Below, one piece after another: positions 1 through 11,460 of a stretch of DNA of 64,000 bases; position 1 is the first letter of the stretch, and each line of letters starts with the position of its first letter. This stretch comes from Branchipolynoe longqiensis. Taxonomy: Eukaryota > Annelida > Polychaeta > Phyllodocida > Polynoidae. Made by a program: the position numbers and the translations under genes. A model generated the notes under the pieces. That model did no database searches. It saw nothing but the letters and a program-made list of their open reading frames with translations, and had not been told where the DNA came from. The stretch is taken from positions 62,001-126,000 of the forward strand of contig JASIRB010000504.1 in assembly GCA_030323885.1 (NCBI GenBank), read 5' to 3'.

Positions 1-1420
1 ATCGCCTTGGGCCGATCCCTGCTGATCTTTCTTACGACCCTCGGTATTAGACTGAATGGTGAAAAACAATATATGAACATATTTTCCCACTTGAATGAAA
101 ACGCATCTGTCTTCCAATTATCTGGTTCTGGCTACCAGCTTACATACTTTCCCATTCAGTCTTGATGCAAACACATCTATCTCTGGGGTTCCCCACTTGT
201 TACAGATTTCTTCGAAAATGTCTTCACTTAAGCTCCATTCTAGCTGATCCCTGAATTTTCTGGATCTCAAGTCTGCTAAAATATTGTCTACTCCTGGAAT
301 ATGAGTAATAGACAGCCAATTCCCATCTTCCTGTGACCCTTCCCATATCCTAATTGTTTCAATCAAACAATCTTCTGACTTGGTTCCTCCCGTGTTTTTT
401 TACATACGCTAGTGCTGTTGTATTGTCTGTTGTTACTCTTATATGTATATTTTCATACCTACATAAACTCTTTAATCCAAAATAGATTGCTCTCATTTCT
501 AGCACATTTTTGTGCATTAACTCATCTGGGTGCCAATGTCCACCCGTCTCCCCTGTCTCCGTATGAGCTCCACAGCCTGCATGTGATGCATCTGTGAATA
601 GTTCCATCTGTGGATCCTCCCTTCTGATCTTCTTACAATTGTGTATGTTCTCACACCACCAGCTTATGTCTGCCATACCTTCCTGCGAAATCCACATGTC
701 ACTCTCAAAATAACCCTTGCTCCTCTTCAGGGCCTTAATCTTATCTCTTTCAATACTCTTGAAGTGTACACCTGCATACTCTACTCCCTGCTTGTAAGCT
801 ACCATGAGACCTACCAGCCCCGCTATTGTTCTAATCTTGTGTGTTCTTTCCCCTAGAACTTCTCCTATGACCTCTAGCATCTTAACCTACCGGTAGTCTT
901 ATCTGCATTGTTTCCGAGTCTAATTCAAACCCCCAAAACATCAATTTTGTTGTAGGTTCCAGCACAGACTTTTCTAGGTTTATTTTAAACCCCAACTTCC
1001 TAAAGCTGTCTCTTAATTCCAAAATTGCTTCCCTACATTCCTGTTTTGTTCTACCAATCATGAAGCTATCGTCCAGATATGGGAATCCTATAAACCCTTT
1101 TTCTGCCAAATCTGCATAAATAGGTTTTAACAATTTTGTAAAAATATGTGGACCTGGTGACAGGCCATTTGGTAATACTTGATACTCGAGTAACTTCTTT
1201 CCTATTCGAAACCTCAAATATTTCTTATGGGTTTTTAATATTGGCACAGAGTAATATGCATCTGTCAGATCTGCACTCACCAACCAACTTCCATGTTCTA
1301 TCAGTTCTAGTGCTGTTTTTAAATTATACATCTTGAAATGCTCATAGCTTATTATTTTATTTAGTTCTGTCAGGTCCAAAATCATTCTAAATTTCCCTTC
1401 CTGGTCTTTCTCGGGCTGGG
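1..1420 (-). mobile_element. DIRS-type retrotransposon fragment (RT, RNase H, start of tyrosine-recombinase region), runs off left edge
   Basis: On the minus strand this stretch reads as the reverse transcriptase and RNase H of a DIRS-class retroelement. The RT part (882-1420) has the DIRS-style block SADLTDAYYSVPI, the NGLSPGPHIF block and the catalytic YLDDS. After a frameshift near 880 comes the RT connection and RNase H (about 365-880) with FTDASHAGCGA and the TDNTTALAYV block. The stretch 1-366 carries the DIRS signature IPGVDNILADLRSR and WGTPEIDVFASR and a sequence like FPPFSLI, so the recombinase ORF should lie beyond the left edge. Homology starts abruptly near 1420, where the composition becomes GC-rich, so the 5' end is truncated. 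Several frameshifts and stops make it dead. Confidence 0.88.
882..1420 (-). pseudogene. DIRS reverse transcriptase (partial)
   Basis: Polymerase core of the DIRS element: RNA-templated cDNA synthesis. Motif A aspartate lies in VSADLTDAYY and the catalytic pair in PYLDDSFMIG. The first 20 or so residues of the open frame (1424-1484) do not look like RT and belong to the neighbouring GC-rich sequence. The frame closes at 882, then continues in another frame. Confidence 0.85.
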
Positions 1421-1486
1421 ATCTCCGTGTGGCGCGCTTCGGGGGCCTACCGGCCGGCCAAGATGTTTGTCGGGTGCGCTGCATGA

Positions 1487-2616
1487 TTATTTATTCCTTG
1501 GGTGACTTTGTTTGACGTGGGTGTTGGATCTTGGGTGCCTTGGGAGGATAGTATGGGTCGTTGTTAGCTTGAAATATTTCCACTGTGGAGGATCGCCACT
1601 GAGTGCCTGTGCGGGGGGAGGTTCGGTAGGTGTTCGTCTTTGCCGCTTGGGGCGTGGTGGGTACCCGGCTTCAACCCAGTCTTCCACATCGGAATCCTCC
1701 CCATCTTCCCGCTGGATAGGGGGAGGGGCAATTTACTTCTGCCCGTAGGTGTTGGTGGCAACATATACATGGCTAATGTACGTTGAGGGCATGGGGGATC
1801 GAAATATCGATCACCCATTACAGTTTCCTGCAACATACCCAATTCCACTGCCTTCTTAATAGGGACAGAGCCAAGAGTGCATCTATTGTACACGCAATTT
1901 ACCAGGTGGGGATACCTATCAGGGATAGTAGCAACTGGGATATCGCTATCCCATTTTAGCTTACCTAGCTCCAACCGTTCGAGACGAAGTGCCATCGTCC
2001 CGTAAAGTGGATCCGCAGTTGGGTCGGCTTGAGGAAAGTCCTCATCCTCCGACACGTAATCCTTTGCCAATGTCCTTACGGCTGTGACAGGTACTTTTCC
2101 TTCCGCCGCCGACGGGGAAGGGTTTCGCGCGGCCACACGTTCCGACGCCCTTCTGCGGGGTGAACGCCTAGCTGCCTCTGCTGGAGAAAGTCGAGTAACA
2201 TTAGCCGACTTACCTGAAGATGAGGGGGTAGGCTCATCTTCTTGAACAGTATCCTTCGGGCGCCTGTTGGTGACCAAAGTGAATGCCTCCTCAGACACCA
2301 TGGGGCTGACGTGAGGAGCGGTTGTCCCACTGTCGGCCAAAGATTGGGACACAGGGTTACTACAAGATGCCACGTTGGCCGGAGCCGCGGAAGCGTTGTC
2401 TATCACCACAGATAGCTGGTCTTCCAGTCTCTCCTCTGGCGTGAGGAGATTCCAGTCGTCTACTGTATACACCGTCGTTTTGCCGGTGCGTTTGCACAAC
2501 ACTTTGCACACCAAAGGGTTTTGCTCGGGACCCTTACCCGACCCTCCTGCGGCGGAGGTGGCCGACTCCATGCCTGATCGCTTGTGCGATCTGGCTTGTA
2601 CTCGGTCCTGTGCCAC
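1487..2616 (-). CDS. unrecognised 350-residue protein with downstream poly(A) signal
   Basis: An uninterrupted open frame (stop near 1564) of about 350 residues. I do not recognise a family. The N-terminal two thirds are Ser/Ala/Pro-rich with basic patches (SPRRRASERVAARN) and an acidic stretch (SEDEDFPQADP). The C-terminal third is better ordered, with PLYGTMALRLERLELGKLKW and repeated Pro-rich segments. On the minus strand an AATAAA follows about 70 bases after the stop (near 1490), so this looks like a transcription unit with its own end. It sits between a truncated DIRS copy and non-coding sequence and could be the gag-like ORF of a non-autonomous element or a retrocopy. No introns, zinc knuckle or enzyme motif are visible. 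Confidence 0.45.
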
Positions 2617-3944
2617 TGACGAGTGGTTGTTTACGTTCAGAAATTTAGATAGCTAACCGATATGCCAAAAATGCGACACCAAACGATCCCTCTCCTCCAG
2701 GGAGAGTACCCAACCTACTAAATAAAAAGTAGGCTGGCAAAAACCGTAGAGTGTGCCGAATGTGTGGGGGGTCTACACTCAGTGGAAGCTGAGTGAAGAC
2801 TGATTTAAAGAACGGCCACGCCAGCCACGGTGACGCGGCAGCGCGTTCCTGCTAGTTGTCGACCAATGGCAAGCTTGCGTTCTGGCGGGAAACTCCAAGC
2901 TGACCCAGTCTCACGCGCAATTAGGTCACGGAGGGCCTTGGTTCTCCATGGCAACGGGGTCGCCTGCTGTAGGCACCCTTCGTAGAATGAAATCATATGG
3001 CATATTGAAATCGTGTGCTGCGCCGACACTTATATCTAATATAATGAATATAACCTATAAAAGAGCGATTAGTGGTCCTAATCGCCTGTCAGTGCAATTT
3101 TTATTGATTTATTACTCCTTTTTATTTTTAAATTTTGTTACGACATTTATCGATATTTCTACGTGGCTAAAATAGGATTCTCAACTCGACCCGTTCGCAA
3201 TATCACCAAAACAGGTTCACTTTTGTTTGACATTGTTCCATTTGATCATAGTACGAATAAGGGTGTTGGGGAGCTGAAACCCAGATTACGTCGCATACAT
3301 ATCAACCAAATACCTATTTTAATTTGTTAAGATATACTGTTGATACGTAAATAATGTCTTTTCAGTTACGGGTTGTTTTCATCCTTCGCGGTGAATGCTG
3401 CGCTTGCTAATATATGCTTATCACATTTATAGATTTTGCTGAGTAGAGCGATCGCCAGTATCCCCATAGTACACTTATAATAGATGTAGTGTAATACCTT
3501 GTTTATTTATTTTTTTCGTATAAAAGGTTCCTTGTTGGTTATAGTTGGGAACGTACACCAAAGTAAACAACATCAGGTGACGTCACACGCGAATAGTTCA
3601 TCGGGGTGCATACGTCACTGTGAACTGGCGATATGCGCACGCCCTTACCACAACATATGAATGCGCCATGCACAAATTGCGCGCGGGCCTTTGCAGCAAC
3701 TCCCCGGGATCCCCCGCCTGCTGGGCGTTCGCAGAATAAAAATGTTTCGAGTATTGATTTTCATTTTGGGGCAGTGGCTCTAATTGTACTCCCAACTCTG
3801 CCCAACGCTCCCGTGACACGCCCGTCGAGAATAAATACTCGAAAGCAGTCGTAAACAATAAGCGAGTTCAGCATTGGCCGCACGCATGTGCGAGACCGAC
3901 TTCCGGTCGTCTGAGTCGGGATAAAGAAAGCTAAGTTTGAGCGC
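2617..3944. other. no gene recognised
   Basis: Mixed-composition non-coding sequence. A TATA-like CTATAAAAGAG occurs at about 3056-3066 on the plus strand without a convincing downstream ORF. Short open frames at 3598-3976 show no family features. Confidence 0.5.
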
Positions 3945-4970
3945 AAACTCAGTGCATTGTCAATGGCAGTGAGCAATCTTCTTACAGAAAAAGTGAAATA
4001 TCTCTAAAACCAAACCACCTAGAGACAATTCGTTTGGCACACATATAGAAAACATGTTTACCAAGAAGATTATATTAGATTGAGATAGTTAGGCAAAGTT
4101 AGGGTTCTGGATTTCTATTAATTTTGAATAAAACTAACGTTTTGCACTGCGAGTACCACCAAACTCAATGGCCGTGAGCAATCTTCTTACAGAAAAGTGA
4201 AATATCTCTAAAACCAAACCACCTAGAGTCAATTCGTTTGGCACACATATAGAAAACATATTTACCAAGAAGATTATATTAGATTGAGATAGTTAGGCAA
4301 AGTTAGGGTTCTGGATTTCTATTAATTTTGAATAAAACTAACGTTTTGCACTGCGAGTACCACCAAACTCAATGGCCGTGAGCAATCTTCTTACAGAAAA
4401 GTGAAATATCTCTAAAACCAAACCACCTAGAGTCAATTCGTTTGGCACACATATAGAAAACATATTTACCAAGAAGATTATATTAGATTGAGATAGTTAG
4501 GCAAAGTTAGGGTTCTGGATTTCTATTAATTTTGAATAAAACTAACGTTTTGCACTGCGAGTACCACCAAACTCAATGGCCGTGAGCAATCTTCTTACAG
4601 AAAAGTGAAATATCTCTAAAACCAAACCACCTAGAGTCAATTCGTTTGGCACACATATAGAAAACATATTTACCAAGAAGATTATATTAGATTGAGATAG
4701 TTAGGCAAAGTTAGGGTTCTGGATTTCTATTAATTTTGAATAAAACTAACGTTTTGCACTGCGAGTACCACCAAACTCAATGGCCGTGAGCAATCTTCTT
4801 ACAGAAAAAGTGAAATATCTCTAAAACCATACCACCTAGAAACAAATCGGTTGGTACACATATAGAAAACATGTTTACCAAGAAGATTATATTAGATTGA
4901 GATGGTTAGGCAAAATTAGGGTTCTGGATTTCTATTAATTTTGAATAAAACTAACGTTTTGCAATGCGCG
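3945..4970. repeat. tandem satellite, five copies of about 204 bp
   Basis: The landmark GAGCAATCTTCTTACAG starts at 3971, 4176, 4380, 4584 and 4788, giving periods of 205, 204, 204 and 204. The middle three copies are nearly identical; the first and last carry most differences (for example an extra A after CAGAAAA, and AAACATG for AAACATA), as expected if an array is homogenised from within. About 130 bp of the monomer (from GTGAAATATCTCTAAAACC through ACACATATAGAAAACAT to TTTTGAATAAA) is also found in the palindrome at 22218-22519 and, more degenerate, at 60913-60971. Confidence 0.95.
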
Positions 4971-5036
4971 TAGTCTTGCACGTGGGTTTGTTTATCCCGA
5001 TGACTTCCCATCAACCACCGCGCGCCCGAGATGCTG

Positions 5037-5391
5037 GGCCGCGTTCAGGCTCCGTCTCGGAGGCGCCTCGGCGACGGGCATGACGTCACGCCAGTCTGAA
5101 CGACAACAGTAGTTGGTCGCCTCGAAAATGGCCGCCCCCATAGGCGGCGGCCATTTGCAATGGACAAGCTGCGCTGTGATAGGCTGAAACTACTGGATAC
5201 TCTGGAAATGCTTCGCTGTGATAGGCTGAAAGTACTGGATACGGCGGCCATTTTCGAGGCGCTTTTTGTCTCCTGATTGAAAAGGGAGGCGTCGCCGAGA
5301 CGTCGCCGAGACGCACCCTGAACGCAAATAGAACAAAAAGCATCGCCGCGACGTCGCCGAGACGTCTCCGAGACGTACCCTGAACGCGGCC
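5037..5391. mobile_element. MITE with long terminal inverted repeats and CTG target duplication
   Basis: The left end reads GGCCGCGTTCAGG followed by CGTCTCGGAGGCG; the right end is its reverse complement with a few mismatches over about 40 bp. CTG flanks both ends (5034-5036 and 5392-5394), although a symmetric C/G at the ends leaves the exact boundary ambiguous by one base. Inside are a second inverted repeat (CCTCGAAAATGGCCGCC near 5121 and its complement near 5243) and a short direct repeat GCTGTGATAGGCTGAAA. No coding capacity. A 3-bp duplication suggests a PIF/Harbinger-like or CACTA-like mobiliser. It lies about 160 bp upstream of the start codon of the next gene. Confidence 0.75.
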
Positions 5392-5550
5392 CTGAACTCG
5401 CTTATATGACGTCACGCGCCATTCGGCCCAACTGATCATTTGAGAGAATGCCTCAATGAGCGCCGCGCGTGGGTGAAGTCACAGTCCGACTGTACGAGCC
5501 ACCCAACGGATCTCCGCCCGCTCTCACCGAGCAACCATAAAAAAACCAAG

Positions 5551-6612
5551 ATGCACGTCACGGTCGTTTGCGGCTCCCGGGGGGCTGGCCTCCAGCGCCT
5601 GTTGGAATGGGTCGTGGAGGAGCACGAGTTCCTGGTGCTGACCAATCCTGGGAAAGGATATCTGGACGCGATGCGGCAGTCGCTGTCCAGGATACGGTAA
5701 GTTAAAAGTTAAACCTTTACTTGCAACACCGTGAATCACGGCGGATTGTCCACCTGCCCAGTATCGTAGCAGACGCGATTTGCGTGCACGCAGAAAGTAA
5801 TTTCGCGTGCAAATTCCACACATGTCGTTATGCGCGGAACTGAAGGGCTATATTTTATTTTCCAGGGAGTTCCAGCCCGAGTACGTGGTGCTGGCCGCCG
5901 GCATCTGTGACATGACGGCCCAAAATAGGCGGTCCCGGGCAACCACGGCGTGGATGCCGGATTTCTCTGAGATCCTCGGCGGCCTGGGAGTGCAGCGGGA
6001 GGAGTCCCTCGTCTTGTTGCGCACGGTATATACGGGGAGGGTGAGCGTGGCGACGGTCACCGGGGTCAACTTGGTTGACGCCAACCACCCGGCCCGGCGC
6101 AGATGGACGGCGTCCCAATACGCGGCCTACCATCGGTCGCACCCCACACCGCACGCGGATCAGGTGAGCAAATGCTCTACAATGGTGGAAAGGAAACACC
6201 GTCCTGTAGGGTCACATTAATTACCTGAGATGCCTAACTCTTTTTGATTACCCGAATATTATTGGAGTGGGAAAGAAACCCTGACACGTAAGGCTCCAGC
6301 AAGATCTATATTCCAGGTTGTCATACCCGTCTCCCCCACATAGCATTTGGTGTTATTTACCGATTTATGACCATTAATACAATCATGTTCTTTTGTCCGC
6401 AGGAGGCCATCGACCGGGCGTTGCGGTTATATAACCGCATCCTCCATAGGCGGTACGCGGCGGGCGGGGAGCCGACCACGGACCTCGCCGTGGTCATAGA
6501 GACGGGGGGCGTGCTCCACTACAACCGGCTGGTGGATGGCGTCCACGCTACCGGGGCCACAAAGAAGAGGTGGGCCCGCTGCATCGCTACTTGCGTGCGG
6601 GCCGGTTTTTAG
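5551..6612 (+). CDS. three-exon SGNH/GDSL-hydrolase-like protein, 217 aa
   Basis: Exons 5551-5696, 5866-6163 and 6403-6612 join in frame (GTAAGT / TTTTCCAG; GTGAGC / TCCGCAG) into 217 residues. The fold signature is SGNH-like: an N-terminal beta strand and turn MHVTVVCGSRGAGL in the block I position, VVLAAGICDMT in the block III (GxND) position, and NRLVDGVHAT giving the block V Asp-x-x-His near the C-terminus. The usual block I GDS is here GSR, so esterase activity is doubtful unless the serine next to glycine serves as nucleophile. It resembles the SGNH domain in ORF1 of the LINE at 24.5-30.3 kb (shared CDxT block, a Val-x-Gly-x-[ND]-Leu/Ile block and an Asn-x-Ile-x-x-Arg helix). All splice sites and the frame are intact, so it is probably a working host gene. 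Function unknown. Confidence 0.75.
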
Positions 6613-7105
6613 TAACTCCCAGCAAGACACGTATTTTTATTTTATTTATTTATTTTTTTAGTAATATTTAGCGAACATTTAAATTCACCTACACATTTAA
6701 TTCCAGTGTGTGTATTCCGTACGCATGTTTATTTGGTCTAGGCCATAGCTGGCATAGCCCACGGTTGAAGCAACATTTAGTGAGAATTCAAATAGACGTA
6801 CGTATTTTTATTACTGGGGTTCCTATTGTGTACGAATGTTTATATGGTTTGGGCACTAGCTGCTCCATGGATAGCTGGCACAACCGAACGATGTACGCAT
6901 TTTACTACTGGTGTTCTTATCGTGTACGCATGTTACTTGAGTCTATGCCCTAGCTGAACCATGAAGCAACATTTAGTGAGAATTCAAATAGATGTACGCA
7001 TTTTATTACTGGGGTTCCTATTGTGTACGAATGTTTATATGGTTTGGGCACTAGCTGCTCCATGGATAGCTGGCACAACCCAACGATGTACGCATTTTAC
7101 TACTG

Positions 7106-7819
7106 GGGCCAAATGTAAGAGTCAGGGTTAGGGCTCGTAACCCACGCGTCGTGCGGATTTCCCTGGTTAGCGGCCAAAGTGTCAATGTATGTGCGTGGGT
7201 TAGGCTACCGCCTCGAGGGTTAACGTCGTCTTCACTAACTCCCACTTGAGCCAGGGATAACGTGCAGGTTAGGGACCGATTCGGGCCAAATCTATTCAAG
7301 GCGATCATATTTAACAGAATTACATATGCAATAAGTGAAATTTGACCAATTTAACCCTAAATTCGAAGCGTTATTAAGGCTACCGCCGCACTGGCGGCGA
7401 TATTAATCGCCGAACGTAATGTAAACAAATCGCCGCTGCATCGACGTCGCGTTCCATACTGGCGGCGGCGGCGATTTGTTTACTTTACGTTCGTCGATTC
7501 GAAAATATAACTAGTAATATCGCCGCCAATGCGGCGGTAGCCTTAATAACGCTTCAAATTTCGGGTTAATTTAATGAAATTTCACGATTTGAGTATGTAA
7601 TTCTGTTAAATATGGTCGCATTTAATATATTTGAGCCTAATATATGGCTACAAAGGCAGAGGGATTTCCCAAATCTATAAATAACCGAAACGTTAGCTAA
7701 CCCGCGCGCGCTTTGGACTAATACATCCCCCCTGACACATATATTAACGCCGACAATAGATACCCCGCCGGCCGCCCTTAACTCCGCAGCCGATAAATTG
7801 TGGCTCTTACATTTGGCCC
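7106..7819. mobile_element. 714-bp non-autonomous DNA transposon, TIR GGGCCAAATGTAAGAG, 3-bp target duplication CTG
   Basis: The two ends are inverted copies of GGGCCAAATGTAAGAG. CTG flanks both sides (7103-7105 and 7820-7822) while the tandem-duplicate copy of the same locus at about 6905 has CTG once, which defines the empty site directly. No coding potential. The 3-bp duplication and G-rich ends fit a PIF/Harbinger-like or CACTA-like family; the mobilising transposase is not in the window. Confidence 0.88.
7302..7620. repeat. long imperfect palindrome inside the 7106-7819 element
   Basis: The left arm begins GCGATCATATTTAACAGAAT and the right arm ends with its near complement (ATTCTGTTAAATATGGTCGC); both arms contain AAGCGTTATTAAGGCTACCGCC or its complement. 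The centre is near 7460, rich in GGCGGCG. It may be an older palindromic element nested in the outer one, or the transposon's own subterminal structure. Confidence 0.8.
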
Positions 7820-7875
7820 CTGGTGTTCTTATCGTATACGCATGTTACTTGAGTCTATGCCCTAGCTGAACCATC

Positions 7876-8448
7876 GATAGCGGGCCTAGCCCACTGCTTA
7901 ACTAACTTTTCGTAGAAATCCCTCTAAGCATTCAACCGTTTGCCTTTCTCGTGTCAGTACTTTCAGCAGCTGGGTTGTATTTCCCTGGAGAGGCCTTGAT
8001 GGCCGTGGCACTAATCCGACCCTGCCGGAGCCTAGATGGCCCCCTGTGGCTACGGGGACGTGGCGGGATGTAACATATACTACCCTTATGTTTGTTAAAC
8101 CCGGCAAATAAGTGCCAAAACTGCTCCCGGTCTGAAATGCGCGGGCGTGTGTGGTCGGGGGATATTTACCCATGATGTATTTGAATAAGGAATTTACTTG
8201 TAGTGGATATGTTCTGTACATTTATACGGGGCCGCCCCGTTAACAAACTTGTACGATATTTCCTCCCATTAAAGGCGATATACTTAAAGGAGAGGTCAAT
8301 TACTTCCTGTCGTGCCTCGCAATAACCTATACCGACAAGACGGTCGGCTTTAGAGATTATTTAACTGTCTGATTTAAATATAAGTTAAGCGTTCTGGTAT
8401 TACGTGAAATTCGATCGCCTCCCCACACCCTTTACCGACTGATGGACT
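7876..8448. other. no gene recognised; possible 3' flank or LTR of the gypsy element
   Basis: Non-coding. The 3' end of the minus-strand gypsy element should lie here, but I found no repeat shared with 14161-14600 that would define paired LTRs. Confidence 0.4.
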
Positions 8449-9931
8449 TTAACCGTCGCTCGGCCCTGGTATCGGCTCTCCGCTGTGGGGAGAAGCCAAC
8501 AGCTGGGTCAGCTCAGGAGAATGCGCCATCAAGGGTTCCCGCGCCGAGGCGGCGTTAATTAATTTATCGCCCTCTTTGAAGTCCGGCGGTATCCGTCCGG
8601 TGTACAATTTCAAATGCCCCGTGTTAGATTTACGAGCGGCTGATAGGGCCATCCTAATTACCACCGTCGTATCAGATATGACTTCAGTAATTTTCCAAGG
8701 CCCGTCCCAGTTGGGTGCGAGTTTAATGTGTGCCGTGGGCGCATGATATCTTAGTACCAAGTCTCCCACTGCAAACCTAGGAAAATCGGCATTCCCATAA
8801 GAATTTTTATTTCTCTGAATACCTTTTTCTGTATTATTACGAACTCTGCCGTACGCATTGTGGAAACAACACTCCAGCCATCGGACGAAAGCCGGTGTGC
8901 ACGAATTGTCCGAATGTTTATTCAGCACTCCAAATTGTAAGTCGCAGGGCAGCCGCAATTCCTCCCCAAACACTAGCGTATTTGGAGTAACCCCGGTGGC
9001 TGCATGTACGGTGCAATTGTATGCGTGTGCTACATATTTAGCTTGCAAATCCCAGTCGCTTTGCTCTTCATTTACCATGCAGGCCAGCGCTGAGATTAAG
9101 GTTCTGTTAAACCGTTCAACCAACCCATTTGACCTAGGACAGTAAGGGTTCGTGCGGGTTTTGTAGCAGCCTATAAGTTTAAGCATAGTCTGAAACAACT
9201 CTGACTCAAACTCGCTTCCCTGATCAGAGTGTAATGCAATGGGGGCACCAAAAATAAGCACCCAATTGTCTACTAACGCTTGCGTGGCCACTGCCGCCGT
9301 TTGATTGCATAACGGGTATACTTGTACGTATTTAGTAAAATGGTCTTGTACCACCAAAATTACCAAATTTCCCCGGCTAGTAAGGCTTAAATACCGAGAC
9401 AAGGTCACAGGATAGTCGCCCCCAACGTTGGCCGGTCATTTGTTGCTGTAACGGCATCTTAGCCATTCCCACCCCTGGTTTAATGAGAGCGCATTTCGGG
9501 CAGTTTTTAACCCAATCGCGCACATGAGAATTCATACCTGGCCAATAATATCGTGCGCGTATTTTGTCGAGAGTTCTTTCTCTCCCGAAATGCGCGGCAG
9601 TCTTATGGCAGTGACAGAATGTGAGTATTTCCTCCCTCAGACGGAAAGGAATAACAATTTGGTGATGAGTCGTAAGGGAATCACGGTCGAGCGCGTTCCT
9701 ACATAACAACCCCTCTAGTAGCAGTAACTGATCCCATTGGTTTAAAAACTTGATAGTTTCCGTATTTTCCGCACTCGTGATATCCTTAGGGGGCCTCACC
9801 GTGTGCGCAGTTAACAAAGCGATTATTGTTGAACATGTGTCGTCAGCTGCTTGAGCCTGACGCAATTCGTCCTGTGTCCAGAAGTTAAAATTGCTTTTGT
9901 CTCCTGAGTTGGAGTCGATAGAGGCAACCAC
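8449..9931 (-). pseudogene. gypsy integrase
   Basis: Integrase joins the cDNA to the target. The N-terminal zinc-binding H-H-C-C motif is visible (FCHCHKTAAHFG ... CPKCALIK, about 9470-9600). A frameshift near 9405 separates it from the catalytic core, which has the first Asp in VVQDHFTKYV, the second in HSDQGSEFES and the Glu in NGLVERFNRTL, so the D-D-E triad survives. The C-terminal part includes GDLVLRYH and WDGPWKIT, a GPY/F-like module. Confidence 0.9.
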
Positions 9932-10131
9932 CGCTGTATGCGCACCACAATCGTCACATTCCGGTATGCCACAACGACGTACAGGAATGCGACTCAGCGT
10001 TACGATGCTGTGGGCCGGGTCGATAGGTAATCTGTGTGTTGGTTAGGCCAAATTCCGACAACCACGCCAACCACCGTCCTATCATCCCCTCTGCCTCCTT
10101 AAAATTTAACAGCCACTTCAGCGAGTGGTGG

Positions 10132-11460
10132 TCAGTCCGGTTCTGGAACTCGGAATCCCAAAAATAATGTCGCCATTTTTTTTGTATATACGACGATCGC
10201 CATTAATTCCCTTTTTGTGGTACAGTACCGCCGCTGACAGGCATTTAACCTGTTGCTGGCGAACGTAATTGGAACTTCGACTTCGTCTTGTATCTGACTC
10301 AACGCGCCTGCTATAGCAAATGCGCTCGCGTCAGTGTCCAAGATAAATTGCTCACGGGGCCGTGGATAACCAAGCACTGGTGTTTCGGTGAATAACGGCT
10401 TTAAATTTATGAATGACGATTCCTGGGGTTCCGCCAAGTCAAAGGCTTACGTGCTGACATTAGCCACATCCTGTATGGGAGCGACTACATTAGCAAAGTG
10501 AGGGATGAAATCTCGGTAATAGGAAGCAAACCCCAGTAGACTTTTCGGCTCTTTCGGGGATTTAGGAGCAGGCCAGTTGGTTATAGCGTCAATCTTCCTT
10601 GGGTCGGCTTTTATGCCTTCCCGGGAGACAATACGGCCCAAATACTCTGCCTCCCGGTGAAACAGGTGGCACTTGGACGGCTTAAGTTTTAGTTGAAATT
10701 TGCGAAGTCTCAGAAAAACCTCCCGTAAGTTGTTACGACAAGTAATTACGCTGTCGCAAAAAATAATGATGTCGTCCAAATAGACTAGACAGTGAGTAAA
10801 TAGTAAGCCATTTAACATTTCTGCCATCATCTTTTCAAAGGTAGCAGGGGCATTACATAGACCAAAAGGCATTACCTTCCACTCATATAGGCCTATATGG
10901 GTCGTGAAAGCTGTTTTCTCCTGGTCATCGTGTTGCATCGCGACTTGATGATATGCAGATTGAAGATCCAAAGTGCAGAACCACTTATTTCCTCCTAGAC
11001 TATCCAAGCTCTCGTCTATCCGCGGTAAAGGGTACGCATTTTTCCGCATCATAGCATTTAACTTGCGATAGTCTATGCAAAATCGCTACGTTCCATCCTT
11101 TTTGGTAACTAGGTGAACAGGCGAACTATAAGGACTTGTACTGTCCGTAATAATTCCTGCTGCCAGCATTTTGGCAACTTCATCCTCCAGGGCTTCTTTC
11201 TTGGAATCCATTAATCTGCGGTATGGTATCCTAAAGGGGGCGTTGTCCCCGATGTCTATATGGTGTTGCACCACATCAGTCCACCCCAGCTTAGCATCCG
11301 GTTTCGCAAATATATCCCAAAACTCAAAGAGGAATTCAGCGATTCTCATTTTATCCTCCATGTGTGGCCTCCGCCATGGACAATATAAAGTCCGGAATTT
11401 GGGGCAGGCCCGCAAATTGTGTCCTGTCGACCGGAAAGACCGGTTCGGGAGATCCTCCAA
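10132..11460 (-). pseudogene. gypsy reverse transcriptase and RNase H
   Basis: RT core: the sequence KKDGT then a TAG then RFCIDYRKLNAM, where the stop replaces the usual tryptophan (a TGG to TAG change would explain it). Motif A is TLDLQSAYHQV, the catalytic block is VYLDDIIIF, and the thumb has YLGRIVSREGIKADP. A second stop near 10441 leads to RNase H (FILDTDASAFAIAGAL). RNase H continues past 10132 in another frame (a TDHHSLKWLLNF block near 10090-10135). Stops at 11070 and 10441 lie in one continuous frame. Confidence 0.9.

Larger units (their letters stand above)
6767..7875. repeat. 196-bp tandem duplication, second copy split by an insertion
   Basis: The first unit starts at GAAGCAACATTTAGTGAG (6767) and the second at 6963. 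The second unit is interrupted after ...TTTTACTACTG (7105) and resumes at CTGGTGTTCTTATCG (7820), matching the uninterrupted first copy near 6898-6930. Units differ by a few substitutions. Confidence 0.9.
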
